Assembly: GCA_963785245.1 (NCBI GenBank)
Contig: CAWAUO010000006.1
Coordinates: forward strand, 248,001-312,000
DNA: 64,000 bases
Source: JAHEEL01 sp963785245
GTDB lineage: Bacteria > Actinomycetota > Acidimicrobiia > Spongiisociales > UBA5794
Direction: 5' to 3'
Part shown: one piece after another, positions 43,726-53,460 of the stretch
Layout: every line of letters begins with the position of its first letter
Numbering within the stretch: position 1 is the first letter of the stretch
Position numbers and translations under genes: made by a program
The notes under the pieces: model-generated
The model's input: the letters and a program-made list of their open reading frames with translations, nothing else
Databases searched by the model: none
What the model was told of the DNA's origin: nothing

Positions 43726-44247
43726 CTACACCTCGTCGACGACGGCTACGTGGGGGAGGTTGCGGTACTTGCCGTCGAAGTCGAGGCCGTAGCCGATGAC
43801 GAACTCCGGTCCGATATGGAATCCCTCATAGGCGACCTCGAGCGGGGGCCGCTCGATCCCGTCCTTGATGAGCAAGGCGGCGAGTTGCAGCGAGGCCGGA
43901 TTCCTGACCTCGAGATTCTTGATGAGGTACTGGAGGGTGAGGCCTGTGTCGATGATGTCTTCAACAATGAGGACGTGACGGCCCTCGATCTCTTCGTCCA
44001 GGTCCTTGAGGATCCGAACGACACCCGATGATTTCGTCGAGGCGCCGTACGAAGAGATAGCCATGAAGTCGAACTCCACCGGGAGTGCGACGTGACGAGC
44101 GAGGTCGGCCATCACGACGAAGGCGCCTTTCAGGATCGCGACCATCAGAAGGCTCTTTCCCTCGTAGTCGCGGGTGATTGCGGCACCCATCTCAGCGAGC
44201 TTGGCGTCGATCTCCTCTGCGGATACGAGGGTTCTTCCGATCTTCAC
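43726..44247 (-). CDS. hpt: Hypoxanthine phosphoribosyltransferase
   Basis: 173 residues. VEDIIDTGLTLQYL is the PRPP-binding loop; LKGAFVVMADL and FMAISSYGASTKSSG match the family. It salvages hypoxanthine and guanine. GTG 44247 is favoured because the family N-terminus (KIGRTLVSAEEI) begins there and the codon overlaps the tilS stop (GTGA). tilS-hpt is a conserved pair. Confidence 0.92.
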   Translation of the reverse strand: MKIGRTLVSAEEIDAKLAEMGAAITRDYEGKSLLMVAILKGAFVVMADLARHVALPVEFDFMAISSYGASTKSSGVVRILKDLDEEIEGRHVLIVEDIIDTGLTLQYLIKNLEVRNPASLQLAALLIKDGIERPPLEVAYEGFHIGPEFVIGYGLDFDGKYRNLPHVAVVDEV

Positions 44248-45552
44248 GACAGGTCCTGCTTCCGTCCGATCGCGACTGCTTGTCTCGTCTTGGGTCGGGC
44301 CCACGGTGCGACGCGGAGGCCGACGATGGCAACGATTCTGCCACCGTTGGCCACCACCGGCCAAGTGGAACGGAGCCGAACCGCGATTCCTGCCTCCGAC
44401 AGCACGGTGCGCACCGACTTCGAACCCCCATCGATCTCGATGCGATCACCCTCGGTCGCGCATCTCACGCACGGTCTCCGAGCCGATCACAGCTGTGTCG
44501 AATGAGGAGGACCGAGCGGCGCGAGATCCGCGAAGCATCGACCTCGGCGAACATGATCTCGTGGGTCCCGAAGCGCACCGTCCCGGGGACGGGGACCGCG
44601 AGCGGGGCCGACTCTGGCTCCGGACCTGGATCGATGACAACGAACGGGCCCTCCCGCCCAATGGCGAGCGATCCGGTGATGGTCGCTGCCGCAGATTGAC
44701 CGGTCGCTACCCCGAGTACCGCCTCGATGTCAGCCTCGGATCCCGCGTACGGATCGAGCAGTCGTCGCAGGGCCCGGCGGATGGCGCGGGTCGCGATCGG
44801 ACGCGAGGCGGTGACGAGCGGCGCCGACGGAATCAGGACAGCGGTCCCTTCCTCGAGAATCGGGATGGCATCGGCGAGGAGCTCGATCTCCGCGTCGTCG
44901 GCGGCAGCGATCGATCCGGAGCGAGCAAGCGTCGATCGGATCCCCGGCCGGTAGCTCTGTTCGAGGTCCGGGATGAGTTCGAGGCGCACCCGATTCCTCA
45001 GGTAGCTGGGATCAGCGTTGGAGGGATCATCCGTGAACGGCAACCCCAACGCTTCGGCAATCGATCTGACATCGGCTCGAGTAGTATCCGAGCAGCGGGC
45101 GGATCACACCGGGGCGGCTTCGCAGCATGCCGGCCAGACCTGCGCTCCCCGATCCGCGCATGAGGTTCATCAGCACCGTCTCGGCCTGATCGTCCTGGGT
45201 GTGCCCCGTCACGATCGTCTCCCCGGCCTCGGTCGCTGTCGAGATCGCAGCCCAACGAGCGTCGCGTGCCCGAGCCTCGAGGGACGGGCCAGGTTCGAGG
45301 GCGGCATCAACGAGCGGTGATGGCGACTCCGATTCGCGCCGCGGTCTCACGCGCCGCACATTCGAGCGCCGCCGACGAGTCAAGGTGGTGCCGAACGAAA
45401 ATAGCGCGGGTGGTGCGGCAAGTCGCTGCAACCCATGCAGCAACGGCGGAGTCGGCGCCCCCACCGAGGGCCACGACGAGCGGACCTTCCGGCAGAAGGT
45501 CGACGACCTCGGCCGCGAGTTGGTCGGGTGTCAGGCGATCCGCTGCAGCCAC
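44244..45552 (-). pseudogene. tilS: tRNA(Ile)-lysidine synthetase, three frameshifts
   Basis: The N-terminal PP-loop (VVALGGGADSAVAAW) is read from GTG 45552. It ends at a stop 45307, then continues in a second frame with SLEARARDARWAAI and TGHTQDDQAETVLMNLMRGSG. A further shift near 45071-45090 leads to the third segment (SIAEALGLPFTDDPSNADPSYLRNR), and another near 44465-44480 to the C-terminal domain ending at 44244. All expected segments exist in order with nothing missing, so the gene looks intact apart from small indels. TilS modifies tRNA-Ile(CAU) and is usually essential, so sequence error is more likely than loss. Confidence 0.85.
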
Positions 45553-46562
45553 TGCTCGGGATCGCCGATCTCATCGAGGGTTGGCAGGGCTTCGGGACTC
45601 TCCCACGCGTGGTCGAGCGTCGCCCAGGAAGCTCGCGCCTCGACGCCCTTGATGAACTGAGCCCCCATCTCGTACTGACGAAGCTTCATTTCGAGGCCGA
45701 TCAGGCGCATCAGGGCAGCGGTGCGCTTGTCGGAACGTCTCGCCTTGAGCACAGCCGACATGCGCGCCTGTGTCACGATCTCGCGCTCGCCGATTCTGTC
45801 CATGACCACATGCCCGTGACCCTCGAGGAGTGCCATCAGCGCCTGAACTCGGTCGATCACCTCGCGTTGTTCCGGCGTCGCGAAGACACCGAAGATCCCC
45901 GATTCGTCGATGAGCGGCTCGCCGGCCGCGGCCGCTTCCCTGAGTTCGGCGGCGACCCGCTGGATGTGCCCGTTCTCCGGTTTCGAGGTCGCAACGAGTT
46001 CGTCCACGAGACCGAGGAAGTAGCCGCGAAGCCACGGAACGCCGGTGAACTGAAGGCGGTGCGTACACTCGTGGAGCGCGACCCAGAAGCGGAAGTCGCT
46101 GGGGCGGAAGCCGTGGTCGCGCTCCATTTTGAGCAGGTTGGGTCCGACGAAGAGCACCGTGTCGCCGTCATCGCCGTCAGATGTCGGAAGCACCAGTTCG
46201 TACTGGCCGAGAACCCGGCGAGCAAGGAAGCCGAGCACGGCACCCATCTCGGCCCCCATGATCCGACCGGCCATTGCAGATCCGACGCCGGACTCGGAGC
46301 CGAGCTTCTTCTCGGCCGGAGCGAGGAGGGCAGAGAACGAAGCGACGTTGTTCTCGACCCAGCCGGTTCGACCCACGACCGCGACGTCGGGGAGGCCGGG
46401 TGCGACCAGGCCGGTCTCTTCGGATACGAATTCGGATGCCCGCTCGACAAGGCCGGGGAGATCGAGTTCGAGGCGGGCCTGGTGGTAGGTGTCCTCAAGG
46501 GGGTACCGCCCCGAGACACTCGAAGCAACCGAAACCGCCAATGGCCAATCAACACGCGACAT
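45531..46562 (-). CDS. Zinc-dependent metalloprotease (DUF2342, F420-associated family)
   Basis: 343 residues. The HExxH motif appears as WVALHECTHRLQF, with a downstream acidic/His-rich region (LMALLEGHGHVVMD) likely giving the remaining ligands. The family often precedes tilS-hpt in actinobacteria, as here. TACCCT lies seven bases upstream of the ATG, a leaderless arrangement. Its end overlaps the tilS start by 22 bases. Substrate unknown. Confidence 0.87.
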   Translation of the reverse strand: MSRVDWPLAVSVASSVSGRYPLEDTYHQARLELDLPGLVERASEFVSEETGLVAPGLPDVAVVGRTGWVENNVASFSALLAPAEKKLGSESGVGSAMAGRIMGAEMGAVLGFLARRVLGQYELVLPTSDGDDGDTVLFVGPNLLKMERDHGFRPSDFRFWVALHECTHRLQFTGVPWLRGYFLGLVDELVATSKPENGHIQRVAAELREAAAAGEPLIDESGIFGVFATPEQREVIDRVQALMALLEGHGHVVMDRIGEREIVTQARMSAVLKARRSDKRTAALMRLIGLEMKLRQYEMGAQFIKGVEARASWATLDHAWESPEALPTLDEIGDPEQWLQRIA

Positions 46563-46622
46563 GGTCCGAAGGGTAGGGGCCCCGGCGAATCTCCGTGACC
46601 GGCGACTGACGACTGCGAAGCA

Positions 46623-48347
46623 TTACCCCCTCGCTGCGACCAATCCCCACATGCCCCGATACCGCTCGGACGATTCAAGCAACTCCGCGTGCGTGCCACG
46701 AGCCTGGATCACACCGTCGTCCATCACGATGATCTCATCCATGCGGTCGAGACCGACCGGGCGGTGGGTGATCACCACGACCGCACGGTCCGACGCGGCG
46801 TCGAGCAGGTCGTCCATGACCGCTTCGGCCGTCACCGGGTCGAGACCGGAGATCGGTTCGTCGAGCACCAGGATCGGGAAGTCGGCGAGGAACGCCCGGG
46901 CGAGAGCGAGACGCCGGCGCTGCCCTCCCGACACCCGTTCTCCGCCCTCGCCGACGTCGTGCTCCAACCCGTCGGGAAGTTCGTCGAGCCACCGTCCGAA
47001 GCCGACCCGCTCCAGCACCGCTTGCACGTCGGCGTCCGTCGCCTCGATATCCCCAATCCTGACGTTCCCCACGACCGAGCCTCTGAACAAGAACGCTCGA
47101 TCGTCCTCGTAGCCGATCGTTGAGCGAAGCTGGTCGGCATCGGCCTCCCTCAGATCGATGCCGCCGAGCGAGACACTGCCCGCGTCGGGGTCCCGGAAGC
47201 GGCAGAGAACGTGCGCCAGGGTCGTCTTCCCTGCTCCCGTTTCACCAACGACTCCGATCTTCGATCCCGGACGCACGGTGAGGTCGATTGGACCAAGGAT
47301 TCGCGTGTCGCCCTGAACGGTCACGACCGCTCCATCGACGGTGAGCACCGGCAGAGCTGGGATCGATTGCGGGCGCGCCGGTGGCGCGGTCGGAGACTCA
47401 GCGTCGATGACCTCGAACAATCGATCTGCGGCGCCAAGGGAACGGCCGAGCCGCTCGAACGCCGCCGGGAGCGGTGCGACGGCCTCGAATGGGGTGATGG
47501 CCAGCATCGCGAGGACGGCCACCATGACACCGTCGAGAGAACCAGCCTGTACGGCAACCGCGGACACCCAGAGCGTACCGACGAGCGCCACACCGATGAG
47601 CACGAGGATCATCGCATCACCGAAACCGTGGAGTCGGGCCGTCCTGCGTTCGGCCCGCGCTACCGCTTCTGCTGCCTCATCGGCGGATCCCAGCAGACGC
47701 TGCTCCTCGCCGAGGGCGACGATCGCCTGCGCCCCTTCGATGATCTCCACGGTCCGGCCGATCAGCAAACCCCGCTCCCCTGCAACGGCCCGCCCGGTTG
47801 CTCTCCCGGCCCGTTCGGTGATCCAGGGCACGAGCAGCCCCGCCGCCAGCAACGGGACGAGGATCGTCGCAGCAGAGATCGGAAGCCAGACCAGCGCCAG
47901 CACCAGCGTGAGGAGCGCCACTGCGATCGCGACGAGCGGCGGCGCGATGACGCGCACGAAGACGTGCTGGATCTCGTCGACGTCGTCGAGGACGCGACCG
48001 ACGAGGTCCCCGGCGCGAAACGACGCAACACCCGCAGGTCCCAGTCGATGGAGGGACCGCGCGATCCGCGAACGCAGATCGGCCAGGAGATGAAGGCTCA
48101 GGTCATGAGAGACGAGGCGCTCGAGATACCGGAACACGGCTCTTGCGATCCCGAAGAAGCGCACGCCGACGATTGCCGGAGTCAGATCAAGGAGCGGCGG
48201 ATGCAGCGCCGCGGCGGAGATCAGGTAGGCGGACACCGTGAGCAGTCCGATCGAGGAGGCGACGGAGGCAGCCCCGGCGGCGATCGAAGCCAGAAAACGC
48301 GCCGGATAGGCACGGAGAGACTCAATGAGACGCAGGAAGCCCTTCAC
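46623..48347 (-). CDS. cydC: Thiol reductant ABC exporter subunit CydC
   Basis: 574 residues: six-helix membrane domain followed by an ATPase domain with GETGAGKTTLAHVL and VSGGQRRRLALARAFLADFPILVLDEP. With CydD it exports cysteine and glutathione-like thiols needed for cytochrome bd assembly. The ATG overlaps the cydD stop (ATGA). It ends the cyd operon. Confidence 0.9.
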   Translation of the reverse strand: MKGFLRLIESLRAYPARFLASIAAGAASVASSIGLLTVSAYLISAAALHPPLLDLTPAIVGVRFFGIARAVFRYLERLVSHDLSLHLLADLRSRIARSLHRLGPAGVASFRAGDLVGRVLDDVDEIQHVFVRVIAPPLVAIAVALLTLVLALVWLPISAATILVPLLAAGLLVPWITERAGRATGRAVAGERGLLIGRTVEIIEGAQAIVALGEEQRLLGSADEAAEAVARAERRTARLHGFGDAMILVLIGVALVGTLWVSAVAVQAGSLDGVMVAVLAMLAITPFEAVAPLPAAFERLGRSLGAADRLFEVIDAESPTAPPARPQSIPALPVLTVDGAVVTVQGDTRILGPIDLTVRPGSKIGVVGETGAGKTTLAHVLCRFRDPDAGSVSLGGIDLREADADQLRSTIGYEDDRAFLFRGSVVGNVRIGDIEATDADVQAVLERVGFGRWLDELPDGLEHDVGEGGERVSGGQRRRLALARAFLADFPILVLDEPISGLDPVTAEAVMDDLLDAASDRAVVVITHRPVGLDRMDEIIVMDDGVIQARGTHAELLESSERYRGMWGLVAARG

Positions 48348-50077
48348 GCCAACTCCCCCGCCGTCGGCGCCACAACTCGCCCACGATCCATGCCGACGAC
48401 GCGGTCGGCAAGATCGACGAGCACCCGCTGGTGGGCGACGGTCACCACGGTCCGACCGGCGGCGATCCGCTCGAACGAAGCAGCGATCCGGAGCTGTGTC
48501 CGGCTATCGATGCCCGCCGTCGGTTCATCCAGGAGCAGCAGATCGGGGGCGCGGACCACGGCGCGGGCAAGCGTCACCATCCGTCGCTCGCCACGACTCA
48601 ACCCGGCACCCCGTTCACCGACCACCTCACCGAGGCGCGGGATGAGGTCGTCCGCACCGACGAGTTCGAGCGCCTCGGCGATCTCGCGATCGCTCACACC
48701 GGCCGCACCGAGCCGCAGATTGTCGAGCACGGTGCCTGCCACCAAGAACGGATCCTGTTGGACCCAGCCGATGCGTGACCTCCATTCAGCCAGGTCGACG
48801 GTGGCCATGGGTAGCCCGGCGATCGTGATGGCTCCGCTCACCGGGTGGTCGAACCCGAGGATGAGACGGAACAGGGTCGATTTGCCAGCACCCGATGCAC
48901 CGATCACGGCGAGGTGTTCGCCAGATCGGATGACGAGATCGATGCCATCGAGCACCAAAGCCCCCGGATCGTCCCCAGCCTCGGGATATCGATAGGCGAC
49001 GTCGAAGAACTCGACAAGCGCCTCCCCCACGACCGGAATCACTGGGGTCTGCACCTCCGGGGCGCTCGAGTCGACCGGTGACAGCTCCAAGACGTCGAAT
49101 GCGGACCGGGCCGCCTCCATGCCATCCATTGCGGCGTGGAATTCGGAGCCGGCCTTCCGGAGTGGCGCATATACCTCAGGAGCGAGGATCAGGACCGCCA
49201 GTGCCGGTTCAAAGTCGAGGCTGCCGTTCACAACACGCAGACCGATCGCGACGGCGATCAATGCCGTCGACATCGTGGCGACCAACTCGAGTACAAAGGC
49301 CGACAGAAACGCGATCCTCAGCGTCGCCATCGTCTGCTTGCGGTATTCGTCGGAGAGTTGCCGGATCCGGTCGAGCCGTCCACCACCCGACCGGTACACC
49401 TCAAGCGTGAGCAGACCCCGGAGCGTCTCCACCAGCGCGTCACCGAGACGGAGAATCGTGGTCCAGCGTGCCCGGGTCGCCCGGTCCGAGTAGTTCCCGA
49501 TCAGCATCATGAAGACAGGGATCAAGGGGACGGTGATGATGATGATCACCGCCGTCAGCGGGTCGACGGTCGCGACCCAGACGACAGCGAACAGCGGGAT
49601 GAGCGCACCGAGGACGAGTTGGGGTAGGTAACGGGAGAAGTAGGCATCGAGGGCATCGATTCCACTCGAGGCGACGAGCGCAAGATCACCGCTGCCTGCC
49701 GAGCGACCACGTGCGGTCTGAGCGAGCACCGCTCGCATCACGCGCTCTCTCAGCGTTCGCTTGACGTCGGCTGCGGCGCGGTGGGCTGCGACCGATCGAG
49801 CCCACTCGAACGCGCCACGGGCCACGTAGATGAGTCCGAGAGCGATCAGCGATCCGAGCAACTGGCGCGGGTCAATACCGTCGAGGAAGATCCGGTTGAC
49901 GATGCCGGCGAGAACCACGGCCCCTGCGATCACTGCGACCGCGGAGGCCAAGCCGAGGGCGATCGTCACCCCCATGAACCGGCGCACCCCTTCGGTTACC
50001 CCGAAGAGGCGCCGGTCGATCGGGCTGATCCGATCTGCTTCTGCTTGCTGTCCGTCAGTGCGTGGACGTGGTGACAT
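48344..50077 (-). CDS. cydD: Thiol reductant ABC exporter subunit CydD
   Basis: 577 residues: membrane domain with SGIDALDAYFSRYLPQLVL and DPLTAVIIIITVPLIPVFM, typical of CydD, then an ATPase with GASGAGKSTLFRLIL and LSRGERRMVTLARAVVRAPDLLLLDEP. The signature motif reads LSRGE rather than LSGGQ, a known variation. ATG 50077 lies inside the end of cydB (23-base overlap). Confidence 0.9.
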   Translation of the reverse strand: MSPRPRTDGQQAEADRISPIDRRLFGVTEGVRRFMGVTIALGLASAVAVIAGAVVLAGIVNRIFLDGIDPRQLLGSLIALGLIYVARGAFEWARSVAAHRAAADVKRTLRERVMRAVLAQTARGRSAGSGDLALVASSGIDALDAYFSRYLPQLVLGALIPLFAVVWVATVDPLTAVIIIITVPLIPVFMMLIGNYSDRATRARWTTILRLGDALVETLRGLLTLEVYRSGGGRLDRIRQLSDEYRKQTMATLRIAFLSAFVLELVATMSTALIAVAIGLRVVNGSLDFEPALAVLILAPEVYAPLRKAGSEFHAAMDGMEAARSAFDVLELSPVDSSAPEVQTPVIPVVGEALVEFFDVAYRYPEAGDDPGALVLDGIDLVIRSGEHLAVIGASGAGKSTLFRLILGFDHPVSGAITIAGLPMATVDLAEWRSRIGWVQQDPFLVAGTVLDNLRLGAAGVSDREIAEALELVGADDLIPRLGEVVGERGAGLSRGERRMVTLARAVVRAPDLLLLDEPTAGIDSRTQLRIAASFERIAAGRTVVTVAHQRVLVDLADRVVGMDRGRVVAPTAGELA

Positions 50078-51077
50078 CCCTAGGACCGACGCGCTTGCGG
50101 AACACCCAGTAGCTCCATGACTGATAGACAAGCACGATCGGAACGAATATGAGTGCGACGATCGTCATGATCCTCAGGGTCAACTCGGTCGACGAAGCAT
50201 TGAACACCGTCAGGCTGTAGTCGGGATTGATCGTCGACGTCATCACGTTCGGGTACATCCCGATGAAGATCGCCGCCACGATCGCAACGATCGTCACGCC
50301 GGTGCAGATGAACGCCCATCCGAACATGTCCGACTTCGTCAGCCAGATCACCACGGCGAGAAGCACCACGGCGAGGATCGGGAGCAGCGCCGGCACGAAG
50401 TCTCCGTCGCCCTGGAGGTACGTCCAGACCATTGCGGCCCCGACGACCGCGGTCGACGCGATCGCGAGCGGTGACGACACCGCAGCCGCCCGTACTCGGA
50501 CGTCGCCGTCCGACTTCAGGGCAAGGAAGATCGCGCCGTGCAGTGTGAACAACACGAGTGACGCGATGCCCATCAACAGCGAGTAGGGATTCAGCAGCGC
50601 CCAGAAGCCGCCAACGTATTCACCGGCAGCATCGATCTCGAGACCGCGCACCAGGTTGCCGAACGCCACACCGAAGAGCAACGCGGGCAGGAGGCTGCCG
50701 ACGAAGATCGCCCAATCCCACATGCTCCGCCACTCGGGCTTCCGATCCTTGCTCCGATACTCGAAGGCGACGCCCCGGATGATCAGGGCGAACAGGATTA
50801 AGAACAGCGGCAGATAGAAGCCACTGAACATCGTCGCGTACCATTCCGGGAAGGCGGCGAACGTTGCACCTCCTGCGGTGAGCAGCCAGACCTCGTTCCC
50901 ATCCCAGGTCGGGCCAATGGTGTTGATCATGACCCGCCGGTCCGTGTCATCCTTTCCGATGAAAGGCAGCAGGATCCCGACCCCGAAGTCGAATCCCTCG
51001 AGAAAGAAGAATCCGATCCAGAGGACGGCGATGAGTACGAACCACAGGGTTTCCAGGTTCCAGATTCCTTGTTCCAT
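50055..51077 (-). CDS. cydB: Cytochrome bd oxidase subunit II
   Basis: 340 residues, about eight helices. IGFFFLEGFDFGVGILLPFI and GPTWDGNEVWLLTAGGATFAAFPEWYATMFSG are the family hallmarks. It pairs with CydA in the high-affinity quinol oxidase. Starts 12 bases after cydA. Confidence 0.94.
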   Translation of the reverse strand: MEQGIWNLETLWFVLIAVLWIGFFFLEGFDFGVGILLPFIGKDDTDRRVMINTIGPTWDGNEVWLLTAGGATFAAFPEWYATMFSGFYLPLFLILFALIIRGVAFEYRSKDRKPEWRSMWDWAIFVGSLLPALLFGVAFGNLVRGLEIDAAGEYVGGFWALLNPYSLLMGIASLVLFTLHGAIFLALKSDGDVRVRAAAVSSPLAIASTAVVGAAMVWTYLQGDGDFVPALLPILAVVLLAVVIWLTKSDMFGWAFICTGVTIVAIVAAIFIGMYPNVMTSTINPDYSLTVFNASSTELTLRIMTIVALIFVPIVLVYQSWSYWVFRKRVGPRDVTTSTH

Positions 51078-51088
51078 GCTCAGCCTCC

Positions 51089-52471
51089 TCAGTACACCAT
51101 CGACTCGGCGACGTCTTCTGCTGTCTCCTCGTCACCCGGGCCGGCCTTCGAGTACTTGACGAACAAGAACCCGGCCGCAAGCGCAAGCGCCGCGTAGACC
51201 AGCGTGTAGCCGATGAGCGTCATGATGATCCAAGCGCCCGGCACCGTCGGTGAGTTCGAGACCTCCGTCTTGAGAAGCCCGACTGCGATCCACGGTTGAC
51301 GACCCATCTCGGTGAAGATCCAGCCCATCGCGTTCGCGATGAAGGCCGCCGGGATGCCGATCCACAGCGCCAACTTGAGATACCACTTGTACCGGATGAG
51401 GGTCCCCCGAATGTGGAACCAGACAGCGAGTCCGCCAATGAGAATCATCAGGAACCCGAGGCCGACCATGATCCGGAACGACCAGTACGTGACAAACAGG
51501 TTCGGGATGTAGTCACCCTCTCCGAACTCGGCAACCGCCTCCGCCTGGAGATCGTTGATGCCCTGTACCTCACAGTCGAGGTTGTTGCACGACAGAAGGC
51601 TGAGCGCCCGGGGGACGGCAACGTTGACGCTGTTGCGGCTGTTCTCCTTGTCGCCAACGGCGAACAGCGAGAACGAGGCCGGTTGTTCGGTATCCCACAG
51701 TGCTTCGGCAGCAGCCATCTTCATGGGTTGTACCTCGACCATGACCTGGCCCTGCCAGTGCCCGGTGAGGGCGACACCGATGGTGGCGACGAGCAGAACG
51801 GCGCCACCGAAGGCGGCCGACTTGCGCATGACGATCACGTGCTGCTTCTTGGCCAGGTGGTAGGCAGCGATGCCAAGAATCATTGCGCTCGCCGTAGCGA
51901 ATCCCACGGCGACCGTGTGCGGGAAGTGGGTCCACAGCACCTTGCTGGTGAGGATCTCACCGAAGTTCTGCATCTCGGCCCGGCCGGTCTCGGCATTCAG
52001 GACGTAGCCGGTCGGATACTGCATCCACGAGTTGGCGAGCAGAATGAAGAACGCCGACGCCATCGTGCCGAACGCCACCATCCAGATGGTGAATGCATGC
52101 ACCTTGGGACTGAGCTTCTTCCATCCGAAGATCCACAGGCCGAGGAACGTCGATTCGATGAAGAACGCCAACAGGGCCTCGATCGCGAGCGGTGCACCGA
52201 AGATGTCCCCGACGAAGCGAGAGTAGGTCGACCAGTTCATGCCGAACTGGAATTCCTGCACGATTCCGGTGACGACGCCGATGGCGAAGTTGATCAGCAT
52301 CAACTTGCCCCAGAACTTCGTCATCCGCAGGTATTCAGGCTTCTTCGTCCGAACCCAAGCGGTCTCCATGATCGCGACCATCCAGGTGATGCCGAGCGTG
52401 ATCGGCACGAACAACCAGTGGTACACCGTTGTGATGCCGAACTGCCATCGCGCCAGCAACACGTCTTCCAT
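51089..52471 (-). CDS. cydA: Cytochrome bd oxidase subunit I
   Basis: 460 residues. RWQFGITTVYHWLFVPITLG contains the heme b595 histidine; the heme b558 ligands lie in the HFPHTVAVGF helix and the GRQPWIAVG segment. The Q-loop is of the short type. ATG 52471 is set by GGGAGG five bases upstream and by the conserved N-terminus. Reduces O2 to water with menaquinol, useful at low oxygen. Confidence 0.95.
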   Translation of the reverse strand: MEDVLLARWQFGITTVYHWLFVPITLGITWMVAIMETAWVRTKKPEYLRMTKFWGKLMLINFAIGVVTGIVQEFQFGMNWSTYSRFVGDIFGAPLAIEALLAFFIESTFLGLWIFGWKKLSPKVHAFTIWMVAFGTMASAFFILLANSWMQYPTGYVLNAETGRAEMQNFGEILTSKVLWTHFPHTVAVGFATASAMILGIAAYHLAKKQHVIVMRKSAAFGGAVLLVATIGVALTGHWQGQVMVEVQPMKMAAAEALWDTEQPASFSLFAVGDKENSRNSVNVAVPRALSLLSCNNLDCEVQGINDLQAEAVAEFGEGDYIPNLFVTYWSFRIMVGLGFLMILIGGLAVWFHIRGTLIRYKWYLKLALWIGIPAAFIANAMGWIFTEMGRQPWIAVGLLKTEVSNSPTVPGAWIIMTLIGYTLVYAALALAAGFLFVKYSKAGPGDEETAEDVAESMVY

Positions 52472-52604
52472 AGGGCCCTCCCAACGGTCGGATCTGGTCC
52501 GTGGGTAGGTTGCAGGGAGGAGTCGTCCGGCCGTAGGGTCGTTTGTCCCGAATACCGGCGGGTTTCGGCCCTCGTGAGCGGTTGCCGCCGGTGCGCGTGT
52601 CCGC

Positions 52605-52904
52605 CTACTCGGCGGCGGCGGTGTAACGGCCCTTGATGCCGACGAGGTAGTAGATGACGAGGCCACCGATGACCACAGCGGTGAGCGTCAGCGACAACGG
52701 CAGGAGGTAGCGATTCGTCCAGGGCGGCGTCTCCTCCTCGACCTCGATCGGCGGCACATCAACGGCGGCTCCGCTCTCGATCGAGATGGGCGCCACCTCC
52801 GCGGTCTCGTCGTCCTCGGACTCCTGACCCGAGGCGATGGCCGGGATCAGGAGGATGGCTCCGGCAAGGAGTGCGGCGATGAGTACACGGAGTGATCGCG
52901 TCAT
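52605..52904 (-). CDS. Small exported/membrane protein upstream of cydA
   Basis: 99 residues: signal peptide (MTRSLRVLIAALLAGAILLIPAIASG), an acidic linker rich in Glu/Val/Pro, and a C-terminal helix (YLLPLSLTLTAVVIGGLVIYYLVG). No family recognised. TATCCT lies six bases before the ATG. It precedes cydA by 133 bases on the same strand, so a link to the oxidase is possible but not shown. Confidence 0.7.
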   Translation of the reverse strand: MTRSLRVLIAALLAGAILLIPAIASGQESEDDETAEVAPISIESGAAVDVPPIEVEEETPPWTNRYLLPLSLTLTAVVIGGLVIYYLVGIKGRYTAAAE

Positions 52905-52933
52905 GGGGCGAGGATAGACGACGAACTGCACGC

Positions 52934-52964
52934 GATGAAGCGCCCCTGGGTGGGGCGCTTCATC
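52934..52964 (-). terminator. Strong hairpin between the sigR cluster and the cyd region
   Basis: GATGAAGCGCCCC (52934-52946) and GGGGCGCTTCATC (52952-52964) are perfect 13-bp complements with a five-base loop. It stands 15 bases after the stop at 52980. No T-run, but stem strength suits an actinobacterial terminator. Confidence 0.7.
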
Positions 52965-52979
52965 CTTGACCGTATGACG

Positions 52980-53177
52980 TCAGGCTTCGGTGCTGACGAT
53001 CCGCCCGCGAAGGCGCGGATACTTCGTGGGAGCGTGGGCGAAGCACCACTCCCGCCGGTTGTACCGGGAGAGCTTGGTATCGCATTCCTTGGCGGCACAC
53101 TTTCGCTCTGCTGAGTAGGTCTTCGGGGCCCTGGCCCCGCCATCGAGGCGACGGCCCCTGAGTACATTGTCGTTCAT
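52980..53177 (-). CDS. Small cysteine/histidine-containing protein
   Basis: 65 residues. KCAAKECDTKLSRYN and EWCFAHAP give a C-x4-C-x14-C-x2-H spacing compatible with a zinc-binding knuckle. Proteins of this kind (LSRYN ... CxxH) occur widely in actinobacteria without known function. It follows the anti-sigma gene by 31 bases and precedes a strong hairpin, so it is probably the last gene of the sigR operon. Confidence 0.65.
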   Translation of the reverse strand: MNDNVLRGRRLDGGARAPKTYSAERKCAAKECDTKLSRYNRREWCFAHAPTKYPRLRGRIVSTEA

Positions 53178-53208
53178 CGTGTCTTCCCTCCGATCGAGCC
53201 GAGTGGAA

Positions 53209-53460
53209 TCACATCCCCGGCTCGTTCTTCTCTCGTTCCTCTTGTATTAACGCTCGGAGGGTGTCGAAAAGTTCCGGGGGCGGCTCAGATCTTCCGCGTT
53301 CGTTAATCACGATCTTGAGGTGTCTCTCAAACTCAAAGGCGTCCATACACGGCGGACACCGGCGCAAGTGCAAGCGAATCCGGGACTTGGTGAAGAACGA
53401 AGCTTCCTCATCAAGGTACTGGTAGACGTATTCGATGGCGTGGTCGCAACCGCTACTCAT
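53209..53460 (-). CDS. ZAS-type (RsrA-like) anti-sigma factor
   Basis: 83 residues. CDHAIEYVYQYLDEE and HLRRCPPC form the zinc-binding anti-sigma signature (H-x3-C-x2-C plus an earlier Cys). In RsrA-type proteins oxidation of these cysteines releases the sigma factor. The ATG overlaps the sigma gene stop by eight bases, the usual pairing. Confidence 0.88.
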   Translation of the reverse strand: MSSGCDHAIEYVYQYLDEEASFFTKSRIRLHLRRCPPCMDAFEFERHLKIVINERGRSEPPPELFDTLRALIQEEREKNEPGM